This document shows positions 63,111 to 64,000 of a stretch of DNA of 64,000 bases, in pieces. Source of the DNA: Marivivens donghaensis. Lineage in GTDB: Bacteria; Pseudomonadota; Alphaproteobacteria; Rhodobacterales; Rhodobacteraceae. The stretch's first letter is position 1; every line of letters begins with the position of its first letter. The position numbers were made by a program, and so were the translations under genes. The notes beneath the pieces were generated by a model. It was not told the DNA's origin, made no database searches, and worked only from the letters and a program-made list of their open reading frames with translations. The stretch spans positions 124,001 through 188,000 of the forward strand of contig NZ_JAATOP010000003.1 in assembly GCF_011806565.1 (NCBI RefSeq), in the 5' to 3' direction.

Positions 63111-64000
63111 ATAGGTGAGCGGGCCTTCTCCTACGATGCCAACGGCAACCAGTTGGGCTGGGAGCACACGCAGAACGGCACGCGGCGGACGATTGTCTGG
63201 GATGAGGAAAACCGCATCCAAGAGATTGCCGACAACGGCCGCACCCAGCGCTACAAGTACGAAGACGCGGGCAAACGGCGCATCAAGCGCGGCTTCCAGG
63301 GCGAGACGGCCTACGTCAACCAGTTTTGGACGATCCGCAATGCGTCGATCGTGTCCAAGCACGTCTTCGCCGGGTCCACGCGCCTCGTGACGAAGCTCGG
63401 CAAGCAGCCGCGCGACGACAATAACGACGGCATTCCGGACAGCATCGCCGGTTGCGACCGCGAGCCCTGGGGCTGGTCGAACGGCAACGGAAACGGTGGC
63501 GGCAACGGCAATGCCAACGGCGGCTGCGGGAATTACGCAGGCAACGGCAACGGGAACGGCCCGGAGATCTGGGAAAAGGACCAGTATTACTACCACCCCG
63601 ATCACCTCGGCTCGACGTCCTACGTGACGGATGTGGACGGGGAAATATTCCAGCACCTGGAATACTTCCCCTTCGGCGAAACATTCGTCGAGGAAGCGTC
63701 GAACACCCAGCGCACCCCGTACCTGTTCACCGCCAAGGAACTGGATGAGGAAACCGGCCTCTACAACTTCGGCGCACGGTACTACGACCCCCGGACCAGC
63801 GTATGGCAGAGTACCGATCCTGTTATCAAAGACTATATGCTCGGCGGGCTAAACGATGGCGCCTACGAGCAACTCAATTTGGCGCTCTACGCATATTCGC
63901 GACAGAATCCCGTCATCCACCTCGACCCGAACGGCGAGGTTTGGGGCGCTGTGGGAAAGGTGTGGAAGCTCGTCAAGAACGGCGGTGATGTTGCGGCTAC
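63111..64000 (+). pseudogene. Rhs/YD-repeat core fragment lacking its 5' part, C-terminus continuing out of the window
   Basis: From 63111 (stop TAA at 63108) the frame is open to the window end with strong Rhs character but no start codon in the homologous part. It has YD-type repeats (TRRTIVWDEENRIQEI, RYKYEDAGKRRIKR), YHPDHLGSTSYVTD, GLYNFGARYYDPRTSVW and NPVIHLDPNGEV, the end of the conserved core. A Gly/Asn-rich insert (63480-63560) lies within it. What follows the DPNG is the start of the variable toxin tip. A whole Rhs is >1000 residues; here only ~295 codons of core are present, so it is an orphan tip or silent cassette. The remainder is beyond the window. Confidence 0.8.

Overview
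The window reads as chromosomal DNA of a marine-type alphaproteobacterium, almost certainly Rhodobacteraceae (roseobacter group). Evidence: high G+C coding with short intergenic gaps; the ctaC-ctaB-small membrane ORF-ctaG-ctaE-SURF1-thrC-M16 peptidase order; small Rhodobacterales-type conserved families (DUF1178, DUF2948, UPF0262); Flp-type pilins with the GAVTVDW signature; and a tripartite tricarboxylate transporter (TTT) cassette. The species cannot be named from the sequence alone.

Layout. 1-5032: the 3' end of gnd, then a catabolic/uptake cassette (TIM-barrel amidohydrolase, GntR regulator, TctC/B/A transporter) with an 18-bp perfect palindrome in the divergent promoter. 5033-8800: HrpB helicase and a MoxR-like AAA ATPase. 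8907-19691: a complete core Tad/Flp pilus locus on the minus strand (three Flp pilins, CpaB, secretin, OmpA lipoprotein, CpaE, TadA, TadB, TadC, two TPR lipoproteins, prepilin peptidase), cut into segments by hairpin terminators. 20042-27696: a lytic transglycosylase, 3-oxoacid CoA-transferase, topA, dprA and tldD. 27720-35458: aa3 cytochrome oxidase biogenesis operon with thrC, a processing-peptidase homologue and a GNAT. 35529-42408: a flavoprotein oxidase, a doubly frameshifted HAD fusion gene, purine/methylthioadenosine salvage (apt, mtnP), a flavin reductase-like protein, GNAT, EcsC and a LuxR-type regulator. 42581-50335: ptsP, lysC, DUF1178, a histone-deacetylase-fold amidohydrolase and a chemoreceptor. 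50545-59065: tRNA-Thr, a tiny conserved-looking ORF, murA, DUF2948, hisD, UPF0262, a phosphatase, an ATGA-coupled three-gene module, then infA-maf-RNase E/G-yacG. 59066-64000: accessory-looking end with a long structured leader, a 943-residue glycosidase/RTX/CFI-box protein, tRNA-Phe, and an orphan 5'-less Rhs tip running off the window.

Most of the window is housekeeping. The parts that reward a second look are the right end (multi-domain glycosidase with its hairpin-rich leader, and the Rhs remnant next to tRNA-Phe), the segmented Tad locus with duplicated pilins, the HAD fusion gene with two one-base deletions, and the regulatory palindromes. No CRISPR array, complete insertion sequence or prophage was seen.
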